64,000 bases of DNA from Peribacillus sp044761665. GTDB taxonomy: Bacteria > Bacillota > Bacilli > Bacillales > DSM-1321. This document shows, in pieces, positions 53,946 to 62,554 of this stretch. A program made the position numbers and the translations under genes. The stretch covers positions 13,329-77,328 of the forward strand of contig NZ_JBIWCW010000014.1 in the NCBI RefSeq assembly GCF_044761665.1. The letters run 5' to 3'. Position 1 is the stretch's first letter. Each line of letters begins with the position of its first letter. The notes beneath the pieces were generated by a model. The model did not search any database. It had not been told where the DNA came from and saw only the letters and a program-made list of their open reading frames with translations.

Positions 53946-54376
53946 TAATGAAGAGAACGGCGATAGTTGTACTGCTTCCACTGATAAAGGATAAAGCAAC
54001 CTATGCAAAATCCAAGGATGGCAATGAAGGAAGCCAAGCCGACCATCACAGTAAATATATAGCCGGCAACGTTCCAATCCAGTAAAAAAGAGATTAAACC
54101 GAATCCTAGGCAAACAACGGCAATCAACTGGTTAAACTGTTGCTGTGCATGGTCTTCGGGAATATAGGCAGAAAGTTCTTTTTTTAGAAAAAGCTTTGCG
54201 ATGCGCATGACAGGATTAAAATTAAATAGCAGACCTAATAGACCTACTACTAAAGGAACGGATAATATCCATGCTTGTCTGGTAGATAAAGCAGTTACCA
54301 CGCTTAAAAATATGAACCATTGATTTGTTCTGACAAGAGGGCGAGGGATGGAACGAATTTTATCTGACAAATTCAA
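53945..54376 (-). CDS. DUF4395 family membrane protein
   Basis: 143 residues with about four membrane helices. It begins with SIPRPLVRTNQWF and ends with the GFCIGCFIL segment; this CxxC in the last helix is the mark of DUF4395 proteins. The pair may take part in a redox or metal reaction, but no function is established. TTG start at 54376 with GAAAGG 7 nt upstream. Convergent with efeU; no partner gene. Confidence 0.82.
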   Translation of the reverse strand: MNLSDKIRSIPRPLVRTNQWFIFLSVVTALSTRQAWILSVPLVVGLLGLLFNFNPVMRIAKLFLKKELSAYIPEDHAQQQFNQLIAVVCLGFGLISFLLDWNVAGYIFTVMVGLASFIAILGFCIGCFILYQWKQYNYRRSLH

Positions 54377-54541
54377 AAACCAACCTTTCTGATGAGTTTT
54401 ATATTAGTTTATCTGTTTAAATCGGATTTGTGAAGAAAGAAAAATTATACTTTACCTTATTTATAATTATTTTAATTTAGTATTGATTATTATAAGGAAG
54501 GTAGTATAATGTTAATATGATAATAAAAGGAGGACGGTATT

Positions 54542-54661
54542 ATGGTAGCAAAGGTTTGTACAACATGTGGTACACCGATAAAGAAATTGAAGCATTCTTC
54601 CCTATGCCAGTGCGGTCCTAAAATACTTAGCAATCAATTTTCGACTAAAACAAAAAAATAA
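54542..54661 (+). CDS. 39-residue Cys-rich protein
   Basis: A short gene starting at an ATG with GGAGGACGG 5-9 nt upstream and ended by its own terminator. The protein has C6-x2-C9 and C22-x-C24, followed by a Lys/Thr-rich tail. The four Cys could hold one zinc ion. Good ribosome site, preceding sigma-A-like AT-rich DNA and a private terminator make it a believable gene. I do not recognise the family. Confidence 0.65.
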   Translation: MVAKVCTTCGTPIKKLKHSSLCQCGPKILSNQFSTKTKK

Positions 54662-54686
54662 AAGATAGTATATAAAATATATGATG

Positions 54687-54715
54687 CCAACTATTATTTC
54701 AGTAGTTGGTTTTTT
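54687..54715 (+). terminator. Rho-independent terminator after the 39-residue gene
   Basis: CCAACTA (54687-54693) and TAGTTGG (54703-54709) with a nine-base loop, followed by TTTTTT. Confidence 0.8.
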
Positions 54716-54838
54716 GTTTATTTATTAAGGGTAAAAATTAAGTACCTTTTGTTTTTATTATTTAATTGATAATAAATATTTTTCAAGCGAATAGAAATGA
54801 TGTAGGATTAAAGTAGAATAAAAGGTGTCACGAGCGGG

Positions 54839-55303
54839 ATGCGCAATGTACAAGTTTGCTTAAACCATCACGTGACGGTTGGGAGGGGTTGTATTGGGAA
54901 CGAGACATTAAAGATTGGCGAGTTAGCAAGCATGGCGAATGTTACGAAGCGAACCGTAGATTACTATACTAATATGGGTCTGCTAAAAGCGGAACGTTCC
55001 TCCTCTAACTACCGTTATTATTCTTTTGAGGAACTTGAGCGTTTGCGCCTGATCGAGGAGTATAAAAGAAACAATCTTTCATTAGAAGATATCAAAGAAC
55101 TATTAAAGCCGCCTGTGAAGCCTCCGTCTGGAATCGATGAGACAGGACTTCAACTGAAAAATAAAATGACGGGCTTGAATGAGGAATTGAGGGAAGTAAT
55201 CAACCTAATTGAGAAGGATGGGAAAAATGAACTTCATCTAAAAAAGCAAATTTCCCATGAAAGCATTACGTTGATTCAATCATTATTAGTATTGTTAATT
55301 TGA
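54839..55303 (+). CDS. MerR family transcriptional regulator
   Basis: Up to 154 residues. The MerR winged helix begins at ETLKIGELASMANVTKRTVDYYTNMGLLKAERSSSNYRYYS, and a helical dimer region follows. The start is unclear. The ATG at 54839 adds 22 odd residues before the domain. GGGAGGGG at 54881-54888 is an excellent ribosome site, but in this frame the only codon at the right distance is ATT at 54893. B. subtilis has a MerR gene (yhdQ, cueR) beside the CBS-domain gene yhdP (mpfA), matching the next gene here. Ligand unknown. Confidence 0.75.
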   Translation: MRNVQVCLNHHVTVGRGCIGNETLKIGELASMANVTKRTVDYYTNMGLLKAERSSSNYRYYSFEELERLRLIEEYKRNNLSLEDIKELLKPPVKPPSGIDETGLQLKNKMTGLNEELREVINLIEKDGKNELHLKKQISHESITLIQSLLVLLI

Positions 55304-55487
55304 TTGAAATTATTCCGATAGTTTAGTTCGTCAAGGTGCATATTATTAATAAGGGCCTTTTCACTAAATGGTTAGAATCGACATGCATCGTGCAATTCGT
55401 ATAATCACAAAACAAATTACCATTTATACAGGAGGTGCTTGGGACTACACTATTGATTTTCCAATGATAAATCCAGGAATTCAATCA

Positions 55488-56804
55488 ATGGTAAACCCGA
55501 ACATATTGGAGATATTTATAAAATTATTAGCAGTGGCTGTATTGATAGCATTAACCGCATTTTTCGTTGCCTCGGAATTTGCGATCGTAAAAGTAAGAAG
55601 TTCCCGTATCAATCAATTAATTGAAGAGGGAAATAAAAATGCACTGGCAGCAAAGAAAGTGACTTCACATATCGATGAATATCTATCGGCATGTCAACTG
55701 GGTATAACCGTAACTGCATTAGGTTTGGGTTGGTTGGGAGAGCCTACAGTAGAAGCCATCCTAGAACCTTTATTCCATAGATGGGGTATAGAGCAATCCG
55801 TTAGTCACATTCTTTCCTTCATAATTGCTTTTGCTTCGGTTACATTCCTTCACGTTGTCATCGGGGAACTTGCACCAAAGACAGTGGCGATTCAAAAGGC
55901 AGAAGAAGTCACATTAATGTTCTCGAAGCCGTTGATTCTTTTTTACCGTATCTTATACCCGTTCATCTGGGTATTGAATGGTTCTGCCCGTGTCCTTACA
56001 GGCATGTTCGGGTTGAAACCTGCTTCTGAATCCGAAATGGCGCATTCGGAGGAAGAGTTGCGGATCATTTTATCGGAAAGTTATAAAAGTGGTGAAATTA
56101 ACCAGTCGGAATATAAATATGTAAATCAAATTTTTGAATTTGATGAGCGGATTGCCAATGAGATTATGGTACCGCGCACGGAGATGACAGTTATTGAAAA
56201 AGGGATGCCTTTACTGGAAGTCGTGGAGCTAATTCAAGAAGAGCAGTATACCCGTTATCCTGTCATAGAAGGTGATAAGGATAATGTTGTGGGGATGGTC
56301 AATATTAAACGTCTTTATACAGCAACTATCACCGAGAAGAATGTTTCGGAATTGACGGTTGATACATTCGTCACACCGGTGATACGGGTTCTTGAAACGA
56401 TTCCCATTCATGATTTGCTTTTAAAAATGCAAAAGGAACGGATTCATATGGCCGTTTTGACTGATGAATATGGCGGTACAGCAGGTCTGGTTACGGTAGA
56501 GGATATCCTCGAAGAAATTGTTGGGGAAATTCGTGATGAATTTGACCAAGATGAACGTCCGCTTATCCAAAAAATCGCTGAGGGACATTATGTCTTCGAT
56601 GCAAAGACATTGATCGAAGATGTGAATGACACCCTTGCCATCGAATTACCTGAAGATGATATAGATACTTTGGGTGGTTGGTTCCTGACAGGCAGATTCG
56701 AAATTGCCGTCGGTGACCAAATTGAATTTGAAGGATTTAACTTCACGGTAAAAGAGATGGATGGTCATCACGTTTTATATGTGGAAGTAAAGAAAATCAA
56801 ATAA
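55488..56804 (+). CDS. CorC/HlyC-type membrane protein with CBS domains (MpfA/YhdP-like)
   Basis: 438 residues from the ATG at 55488 (AGGA 9 nt upstream), close to YhdP (444). The DUF21 membrane domain starts LIALTAFFVASEFAIVKVRSSRI and includes YLSACQLGITVTALGLGWLGEP. Two CBS motifs follow (about 195-335), then the CorC-HlyC domain (DTLGGWFLTGRFEIAVGD). B. subtilis MpfA exports Mg2+, so ion export is likely. The open frame runs back to 55368; a GGAGGT at 55431 has no usable start codon behind it in frame. Closed by a terminator. Confidence 0.85.
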   Translation: MVNPNILEIFIKLLAVAVLIALTAFFVASEFAIVKVRSSRINQLIEEGNKNALAAKKVTSHIDEYLSACQLGITVTALGLGWLGEPTVEAILEPLFHRWGIEQSVSHILSFIIAFASVTFLHVVIGELAPKTVAIQKAEEVTLMFSKPLILFYRILYPFIWVLNGSARVLTGMFGLKPASESEMAHSEEELRIILSESYKSGEINQSEYKYVNQIFEFDERIANEIMVPRTEMTVIEKGMPLLEVVELIQEEQYTRYPVIEGDKDNVVGMVNIKRLYTATITEKNVSELTVDTFVTPVIRVLETIPIHDLLLKMQKERIHMAVLTDEYGGTAGLVTVEDILEEIVGEIRDEFDQDERPLIQKIAEGHYVFDAKTLIEDVNDTLAIELPEDDIDTLGGWFLTGRFEIAVGDQIEFEGFNFTVKEMDGHHVLYVEVKKIK

Positions 56805-56818
56805 GTATACATTGGAAA

Positions 56819-56846
56819 AACTGGATGGCATCATCCGGTTTTTTTC
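56819..56846 (+). terminator. Rho-independent terminator after the CBS-domain gene
   Basis: AACTGGATG (56819-56827) pairs with CATCCGGTT (56832-56840, one wobble) around a four-base loop, then TTTTT. Confidence 0.8.
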
Positions 56847-57132
56847 TGTTTCAAGAAAAAGTCTTCAACAGTAATAATTGTCGCGAAAAAATCATTTTTT
56901 ATAGGTAGTACTATGGTAGGAATCTTTGAATAATGGCCATTCAAATCTTGGAAAATGGTTGCTCAAGGTATCTATTTACACTATAAGAATGATAAACTAG
57001 GAACTGTAGATTAAAACCTTTTTGCATATTAATATACAAGTTAAATAAGATTGAATGCACTAATAAGCTTTTATCACCCGAGTGGTTAAAATATTTGCTT
57101 ACTATAAATATTGAAAGAAGGCGGTTGGCAAA
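56847..57132 (+). other. Leader region of rsbK
   Basis: AT-rich. TTTGAAT (56925-56931) and ATTCAAA (56939-56945) form a palindrome with a 7-nt spacer, possibly a regulator site. TATAAAT-like sequences before 57115 may be the -10, but no clear -35 is seen. No sigma-B promoter is visible here. Confidence 0.35.
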
Positions 57133-59934
57133 ATGGGATTCAAAAGGAAACAAATGCTGGGATTCGGTTTAATCCTGCTTTTTTTGACTATACTACTTTC
57201 CTTTATGGTGTTTACGCTCAATAATCTTAAGGGCAGCATGACTGAAATCGTAGAAGACCGGTATTATAAAGTTTCTGCGGCGATGGAAATTCGCCAGTTA
57301 TTCACTCAGTCTGACCGTGAGATTTTGTTTGCGGCCAACGAGGCCAATAAGGAACAAAGAGCGGAAAGCCTTGAAATCATCAAAAAGAACCATAGCTTGA
57401 TCGAGGAGCAAATAGCTGAACTATCTGGAACGTTAAATAAAACGAAGGCAAAACAATTATTGAAAGAGTTTGAAACGCAATATGTTACTTACTCTATAAC
57501 CGAGTCTGAAATCATCCAGAATATACAATCGAAAAACCCCTCAACCGATCTTTCCATGTTAATGAATGATCAGCGGGACAAACGGACAAAAGTTATCAGT
57601 ACGATGGGCGCTTTTAAAGATTATCAAGAGAGCGTTATGAATGAGACGTTAAATAATGCGAAACAAACCTATGAAGATATGATTAATTTTACAATTTTCG
57701 CTGTTATTCTTAGTATTCTAGTTATTTCTGTAACGGTCGTTTGGATGATACGCAGCACTTCAAAAGATTTGCAATCCATTACAAAAGTCATCAAGAACAT
57801 TGATTTTAAAAATTTATCGGTTGTGCCGAGAGTTCCTATTCGTACAAATGATGAAATAGGTGATATTGCTCGTTCATTCAATGAAATGGCAGCATCGCTT
57901 GAAACTTATAATCGTAAGGAAAAAGACTTCACCGAGAAAATCAGCGGGCAGAACTGGGTTCAAACCCGGGTTGCTGACATTGCTACCATGTATCAACGCA
58001 TTGTGGATGTGGAAGTGCTTGCTGACAGGTTCATCACGAGACTTGCACCGATGATGGGAGCTTCCCTTGGGGCGTTTTATATTAGACGTGGCGAAGGGGA
58101 GAATATGCGTTTTGTGAAAATTTCCAGCTTTGCGGGAGATGGAGAGAATGCAGGAAGACGTGAATTCCGTATGGGAGAAGGCTTGATTGGCCAATGTGCT
58201 CTTGAAAGAAAAGTGGAATTCATTGATGGCATCCCTGAAGACTTCCAATTGGTTACAACTGGACTAGGCGAAGTTAATCCCAGAAGTATCGTAATTGCCC
58301 CGGTTATATTTGAAGACGAAGTGGTAGCCATGGTTGAATTAGCAAGTTTGGAGAACTTCACTACCTTGCAGAAACATTTCTTAACTCAAGTCTTGGACAC
58401 TTTGGGAATCACGATCAATAATGTCGAAGGTCGGATGGAAATAGAGCGTCTATTGAAAGAATCTCAAGCGCAAACTGAAGAACTGCAAGCTCAATCAGAA
58501 GAATTGCAATCTCAATCAGAAGAAATGCAGGCTCAATCAGAGGAACTGCAAACACAGGCTGAAGAATTGCGTATGATAAACGAGCAATTAGAAGAGAGAA
58601 ACCGTGAAACGGAAGATAAATCGAAAGAGCTTCAAATCGCGAAACTAAATCTCGAAAAACAAGCCGAAGAATTAAAACTTAGTTCAAAATACAAATCCGA
58701 GTTCATGGCGAATATGTCCCATGAATTACGGACGCCACTTAATAGCATTTTGATTTTATCTGAAATGCTCTCGGATACTAGTGACAGTAAATTGAATGAA
58801 GAACAGAAGGAATTTGCTCGTGTGATTAACTCATCAGGTCAGGATTTACTAACATTGATCAACGATATTTTGGATTTATCAAAAGTTGAAGTTGGTAAAC
58901 TTGAAGTGGTCTTTGAGGAAATGAACATGAGTGAGTTACCGGAGTTGTTACATCGAAACTTCGATCACGTAGCGAAGAAAAAGAATATCGACTTTAAAGT
59001 TACTAAGGATAAGAATGTTCCTGATATTTTCTTTACTGATGAACAACGTTTCCAACAAATCCTGAAAAACTTATTATCCAATGCCTTTAAATTCACGGAG
59101 AAAGGTTCAGTCACTGTCCAAATTAAAAAAGCGGACGAAGAAAATGTAGCTCAGTGGATTCAAACGAAGGGCGCGAGCAATTGGGTTGAAATCAATGTGA
59201 AGGATACCGGTATTGGAATTTCGAAAGAAAAGCAAAAATTAATATTCGAAGCGTTCCAGCAAGGTGATGGAGCAACTATGCGGAAATACGGTGGTACAGG
59301 ACTTGGGCTTTCCATCTGTCGCGAGTTTGCTAAATTACTAGGTGGTTGGGTTATTGTCGATAGTCAGGAAGGGGAAGGAAGCACATTTACCTTCTTCATT
59401 CCAAGTATGCCGGAGGGCTTTGAAAACATGAGTGAAGCTAATGCGGCCTCTCCTGAAGTGGCAGCAGCGGCTAGCCCTGAAGCAACGGCTCCCATTGTTG
59501 AGAAAGAGCAGCCCGATGTGGTGATACTGGATGGGGAAGGACAGAAAAACGCTAATCCTTTCTTTGGTAAATCAGTATTGGTAGTAGACGATGATCACCG
59601 TAATATTTTTGCTTTGAAAAATGCGCTGAAAAATGAAGGCATGGAAATTCTTACGGCTGAGAATGGCTATGAATGTTTGGAAATCCTTGAAAAAGGAAAC
59701 AGTATAGATGCCATATTAATGGATATCATGATGCCAGGCATGGATGGTTATGAAACGATGACTAGAATTCGTGAACAAAATGAGTTCGATAATCTTCCTA
59801 TCATTGCACTCACTGCAAAAGCGATGAAAGGCGATAGGGAAAAATGTCTGAAAGCTGGGGCATCTGATTATGTGAGTAAACCATTAAAATTGGAACAGTT
59901 GCTTTCAGTTTTACGTGTTTGGTTAACGAATTAA
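57133..59934 (+). CDS. rsbK: Hybrid sensor histidine kinase RsbK
   Basis: 933 residues. Two membrane helices (about 8-30 and 186-207) frame a helical sensor of the CHASE3 kind. HAMP (208-262), GAF (about 290-430), a heptad coiled coil (437-520), HisKA with His530 in MSHELRTPL, HATPase (DTGIGIS, GTGLGLSI) and a C-terminal receiver with Asp864 (LMDIMMPGMDG) follow. Domain order and gene partners match B. cereus RsbK, which feeds stress signals to sigma-B through RsbY and is restrained by RsbM methylation. An Ala/Pro/Glu-rich linker joins kinase and receiver. ATG after AAGGCGG. Confidence 0.87.
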   Translation: MGFKRKQMLGFGLILLFLTILLSFMVFTLNNLKGSMTEIVEDRYYKVSAAMEIRQLFTQSDREILFAANEANKEQRAESLEIIKKNHSLIEEQIAELSGTLNKTKAKQLLKEFETQYVTYSITESEIIQNIQSKNPSTDLSMLMNDQRDKRTKVISTMGAFKDYQESVMNETLNNAKQTYEDMINFTIFAVILSILVISVTVVWMIRSTSKDLQSITKVIKNIDFKNLSVVPRVPIRTNDEIGDIARSFNEMAASLETYNRKEKDFTEKISGQNWVQTRVADIATMYQRIVDVEVLADRFITRLAPMMGASLGAFYIRRGEGENMRFVKISSFAGDGENAGRREFRMGEGLIGQCALERKVEFIDGIPEDFQLVTTGLGEVNPRSIVIAPVIFEDEVVAMVELASLENFTTLQKHFLTQVLDTLGITINNVEGRMEIERLLKESQAQTEELQAQSEELQSQSEEMQAQSEELQTQAEELRMINEQLEERNRETEDKSKELQIAKLNLEKQAEELKLSSKYKSEFMANMSHELRTPLNSILILSEMLSDTSDSKLNEEQKEFARVINSSGQDLLTLINDILDLSKVEVGKLEVVFEEMNMSELPELLHRNFDHVAKKKNIDFKVTKDKNVPDIFFTDEQRFQQILKNLLSNAFKFTEKGSVTVQIKKADEENVAQWIQTKGASNWVEINVKDTGIGISKEKQKLIFEAFQQGDGATMRKYGGTGLGLSICREFAKLLGGWVIVDSQEGEGSTFTFFIPSMPEGFENMSEANAASPEVAAAASPEATAPIVEKEQPDVVILDGEGQKNANPFFGKSVLVVDDDHRNIFALKNALKNEGMEILTAENGYECLEILEKGNSIDAILMDIMMPGMDGYETMTRIREQNEFDNLPIIALTAKAMKGDREKCLKAGASDYVSKPLKLEQLLSVLRVWLTN
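58465..58569 (+). repeat. Five 21-bp coding repeats in the rsbK coiled coil
   Basis: Five imperfect units, each encoding Q-[ATS]-Q-[TSA]-E-E-[LM], begin at codon 445. They form one heptad per unit. Repeat number could vary between strains by slippage, changing the length of the helix between GAF and kinase. Confidence 0.85.
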
Positions 59935-59963
59935 TAGTAAGGGGTAAGGAAGGTTTTAATGGA

Positions 59964-60797
59964 ATGAAGGATACCTTAACGGTTGAAGAACGAGAAAATA
60001 TAGAAATTGAATTGCTTCTGCAAGCCGTTTATTCAGTCTCTGGTTTCGATTTTAGTAAATATATGCGATCTTCTATTCAGAGAAGAGTCGAAAACCGAAT
60101 GAGGCTAGACCGCATTAGTAGAATAAGTGGGATGATTGAAAAGGTTTTATATGAAAAAGGGTTCGTTGAGAAACTTCTGAATGACTTTTCCATAAATGTC
60201 ACGGAAATGTTTCGGGACCCTGATTTCTTTAAGTCTTTACGAATGAATATTGTTCCGCTTCTCAAGAAACTTCCTGAAATCCGAATCTGGCATGCAGGCT
60301 GTTCAACCGGCGAAGAAGCCTTTTCGATGGCAATTCTTCTTAAGGAAGAAGGACTCTATGATAAAGCGAAAATTTATGCAACCGATATGAATGAAACGGT
60401 GCTAAAGCATGCTCAAAAAGGAATTTTACCACTCAATCGGATGCAGTCTTATACGAAAAATTATCTGCAGGCAGGTGGTAAACAGGAATTTTCGGAGTAT
60501 TATACGACGGATTATCAAAATGCTTATCTGGATCCGAGCCTGCTGAAGAATATCGTGTTTTTTCAACATAATCTCGTGACGGATAGTTCGTTCAATGAGT
60601 TCCATATCATCATGTGTCGAAATGTGATGATTTACTTTACCGGTGAATTGCAAACTTACGTCAATCAATTATTTTATGATAGCCTCTGTAAAGAAGGTTT
60701 CCTAGCAGTAGGAAGTAAGGAATCGATTCGTACCTCTTCCTTCTCGGAAGATTATGAGGATTTTGATGCAAGAGAGAGAATCTATAGAAAACTATAA
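59964..60797 (+). CDS. rsbM: CheR-type methyltransferase RsbM
   Basis: 277 residues from the ATG at 59964, 10 nt after AAGGAAGG; a TTG at 59919 inside rsbK is open but unsupported. An N-terminal helical CheR domain is followed by the SAM-binding domain with HAGCSTGEEAFSMAI, IYATDMNETVL and MCRNVMIYF. CheR enzymes methylate receptor glutamates. No chemotaxis genes are near. In B. cereus, RsbM methylates the kinase RsbK and damps sigma-B activation. The close spacing to rsbK supports the same pair. Confidence 0.87.
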   Translation: MKDTLTVEERENIEIELLLQAVYSVSGFDFSKYMRSSIQRRVENRMRLDRISRISGMIEKVLYEKGFVEKLLNDFSINVTEMFRDPDFFKSLRMNIVPLLKKLPEIRIWHAGCSTGEEAFSMAILLKEEGLYDKAKIYATDMNETVLKHAQKGILPLNRMQSYTKNYLQAGGKQEFSEYYTTDYQNAYLDPSLLKNIVFFQHNLVTDSSFNEFHIIMCRNVMIYFTGELQTYVNQLFYDSLCKEGFLAVGSKESIRTSSFSEDYEDFDARERIYRKL

Positions 60798-60803
60798 GAA
60801 AAG

Positions 60804-60836
60804 GGAGTTCGCGTTTGCCTGCGAACTCCTTTTTTG
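60804..60836 (+). terminator. Rho-independent terminator between rsbM and rsbY
   Basis: GGAGTTCGC (60804-60812) and GCGAACTCC (60821-60829) are perfect arms, followed by TTTTTT. It separates rsbKM from rsbY, which then has its own promoter. Confidence 0.85.
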
Positions 60837-60866
60837 GATGATAAATCTTATTTTTTTCAATTTAAA

Positions 60867-60891
60867 GTTTAGGTTGTTGATATTAGGGTAT
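60867..60891 (+). promoter_or_regulatory. Sigma-B promoter of rsbY
   Basis: GTTTAG (60867-60872), 13-nt spacer, GGGTAT (60886-60891). The -10 is the exact sigma-B consensus and the -35 matches five of six. Implies autoregulation of the phosphatase gene. Confidence 0.75.
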
Positions 60892-61068
60892 ATTTAATGG
60901 ATTAGCTGTGTAAATGTGCTGAAACTAATGTTCTTCTTTTTTAAAAACACCACAATTAAGATATAATATATTAGGAATGCTTTTTAAGGTAAACCTTGCA
61001 ATATATAGTGCACGACTATAAGAGATAAAAAGGTGCCGCTCGATATAAGCCAAAAGGGGAATAAAAGA

Positions 61069-62211
61069 ATGACGATTTTAATCGTAGATGATAACCAGGT
61101 TAATCTCTTCGTTATAGAGAAAATTCTAAAGCGGGCTGGCTATGCGGATTTTCTATCATTAAAGTCAGCGCATGAGATGTTCGACTATTTACAAGTGGAT
61201 AATCCTCAACCGATTGAGACTTCTGTCGATATTATACTGCTCGATATTATGATGCCTGAAATTGATGGAATTGAGGCTTGTAGAAGGCTTCAAAGCATAC
61301 CCCATTTAAAAGACATACCAGTGATATTTGTAACCGCCCTTGAAGATTCAAACAAAGTGGCTGAAGCATTGGATGTTGGTGGGATCGATTACATAATGAA
61401 GCCTATTAATAAAATTGACTTACTAGCCAGAATTAGAGTGGGACTTAGGCTTAAGTATGAAAAAGACTGGCATAAAATGCAGGAAGAAAAAATACGGAAT
61501 GAATTGGATCTTTCGATGCAAGTGCAGAGTAGTCTATTGAGTGAGCCTGTTGTGAGTGATCACTTAACGATAAAGGCTTCCTACTTACCCGCAAATAAGT
61601 TAGCTGGAGACATGTACTACTGGCACCGCATTGATGAGAAACGGTATGGAATCATCTTGCTTGATATGATGGGGCATGGTATAACGGCTTCTCTTGTCTG
61701 CATGTTTATTTCCTCCGTTCTTAGGGATGCCATTCGAAAACATACGGATCCGGTAGCAGTCATAAATGACATGAATCATTGGATGAGTGTTCTTAATAAA
61801 AAGGAAAACCAGGTTCACTATTATTTCACTGCGATATATATGGTTATTGATACTGAACGTAAAACTTTGGAATATGTAAACGCAGGCCATCCCCCGGGTT
61901 TTGCTTTAATGGATGAGGGGAAAGTAGTGTCCCTTTCAAAGGGAACGTGCCCGGTTGGTTTCTTTACGGAGATGAAGGTGGAGAAAACAGTCGTTCATTA
62001 TGAAGATAGAATCCAAATTCTTATATTTACTGATGGAGTGATGGAGGCTATCGATAGAGAAGGATTGGACGGACTGGATGAAATCAAAGAGGTCGTCTCG
62101 ACACGTTGGTTAGATTGCGAAGAGAATGCTCCAATTGATTTAGTCATGTCTTCTGATCTGCAAAATGACCAACCTGATGATATGTGTGTAGTTGTAATTC
62201 AAGCTAATTGA
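61069..62211 (+). CDS. rsbY: Response regulator with PP2C phosphatase domain RsbY
   Basis: 380 residues from the ATG at 61069 after AAAGGGGA. Residues 1-125 are a receiver (LIVDDNQ, Asp59 in LLDIMMPEIDG, KPI Lys). After a linker, residues about 165-378 are a SpoIIE-type PP2C phosphatase with AGDMYYW, LDMMGHG, FTDGVMEA and DDMCVVVI, which hold the metal-binding acids. In B. cereus, RsbY is phosphorylated by RsbK and then dephosphorylates the anti-anti-sigma factor RsbV, freeing sigma-B. A sigma-B promoter precedes it. Confidence 0.88.
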   Translation: MTILIVDDNQVNLFVIEKILKRAGYADFLSLKSAHEMFDYLQVDNPQPIETSVDIILLDIMMPEIDGIEACRRLQSIPHLKDIPVIFVTALEDSNKVAEALDVGGIDYIMKPINKIDLLARIRVGLRLKYEKDWHKMQEEKIRNELDLSMQVQSSLLSEPVVSDHLTIKASYLPANKLAGDMYYWHRIDEKRYGIILLDMMGHGITASLVCMFISSVLRDAIRKHTDPVAVINDMNHWMSVLNKKENQVHYYFTAIYMVIDTERKTLEYVNAGHPPGFALMDEGKVVSLSKGTCPVGFFTEMKVEKTVVHYEDRIQILIFTDGVMEAIDREGLDGLDEIKEVVSTRWLDCEENAPIDLVMSSDLQNDQPDDMCVVVIQAN

Positions 62212-62220
62212 TAATACAGG

Positions 62221-62252
62221 AAAAAGGCTGCAGATTAATCTGCAGCCTTTTT
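62221..62252. terminator. Bidirectional terminator between rsbY and csbD
   Basis: AAAAAGGCTGCAGATT directly joins its exact complement AATCTGCAGCCTTTTT, a 16-bp palindrome with T runs on both strands. Confidence 0.85.
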
Positions 62253-62310
62253 CCATATATGAGGGGGTAATATGTAACCATCAGGTGTGTGAGAAGGTGG
62301 TTTCAGAATA

Positions 62311-62478
62311 TTATCTGTCCTTCACTTTTCCGATTCCTTCTTGGATATTGCCTTTGATTTTATCTAGTTTACCTTCTGTTTGTAAGTGAGGATCATTCTT
62401 CGCGTTTCCGACTTGGTCTTTTGTTTCACCTTTTGCTTTATTGACCGTACCTTTTATCTTATCTGATAATCCGCTCAT
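62311..62478 (-). CDS. csbD: CsbD family general stress protein
   Basis: 55 residues from the ATG at 62478, 9 nt after AAGGAGG; a longer frame on the same strand is not supported. MSGLSDKIKGTVNKAKGETKDQVGN is the CsbD signature, and KLDKIKGNIQEGIGKVKD ends the domain. CsbD-like proteins are small, charged, helical, and in B. subtilis csbD is made under sigma-B. A clear sigma-B promoter lies 36-60 nt upstream. Its biochemical role is unknown. It faces the rsbKMY module. Confidence 0.88.
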   Translation of the reverse strand: MSGLSDKIKGTVNKAKGETKDQVGNAKNDPHLQTEGKLDKIKGNIQEGIGKVKDR

Positions 62479-62513
62479 TATGAGTTGCCTCCTTGTTTTT
62501 AGTATACTTTTAT

Positions 62514-62538
62514 ATACCCGCCAGAAGTGGGAGTAAAC
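62514..62538 (-). promoter_or_regulatory. Sigma-B promoter of csbD
   Basis: On the minus strand GTTTAC (62538-62533), 13-nt spacer, GGGTAT (62519-62514): exact -10, five of six at -35. Same spacer length as the rsbY promoter. Confidence 0.8.
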
Positions 62539-62554
62539 CATATTGAGAGAAAAC

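Noticed and set aside
55439..55456. Five-codon leader peptide (TTG to TGA) before the CBS-domain gene
   Set aside because: The ribosome site is only 2 nt from the TTG, too close for efficient initiation.
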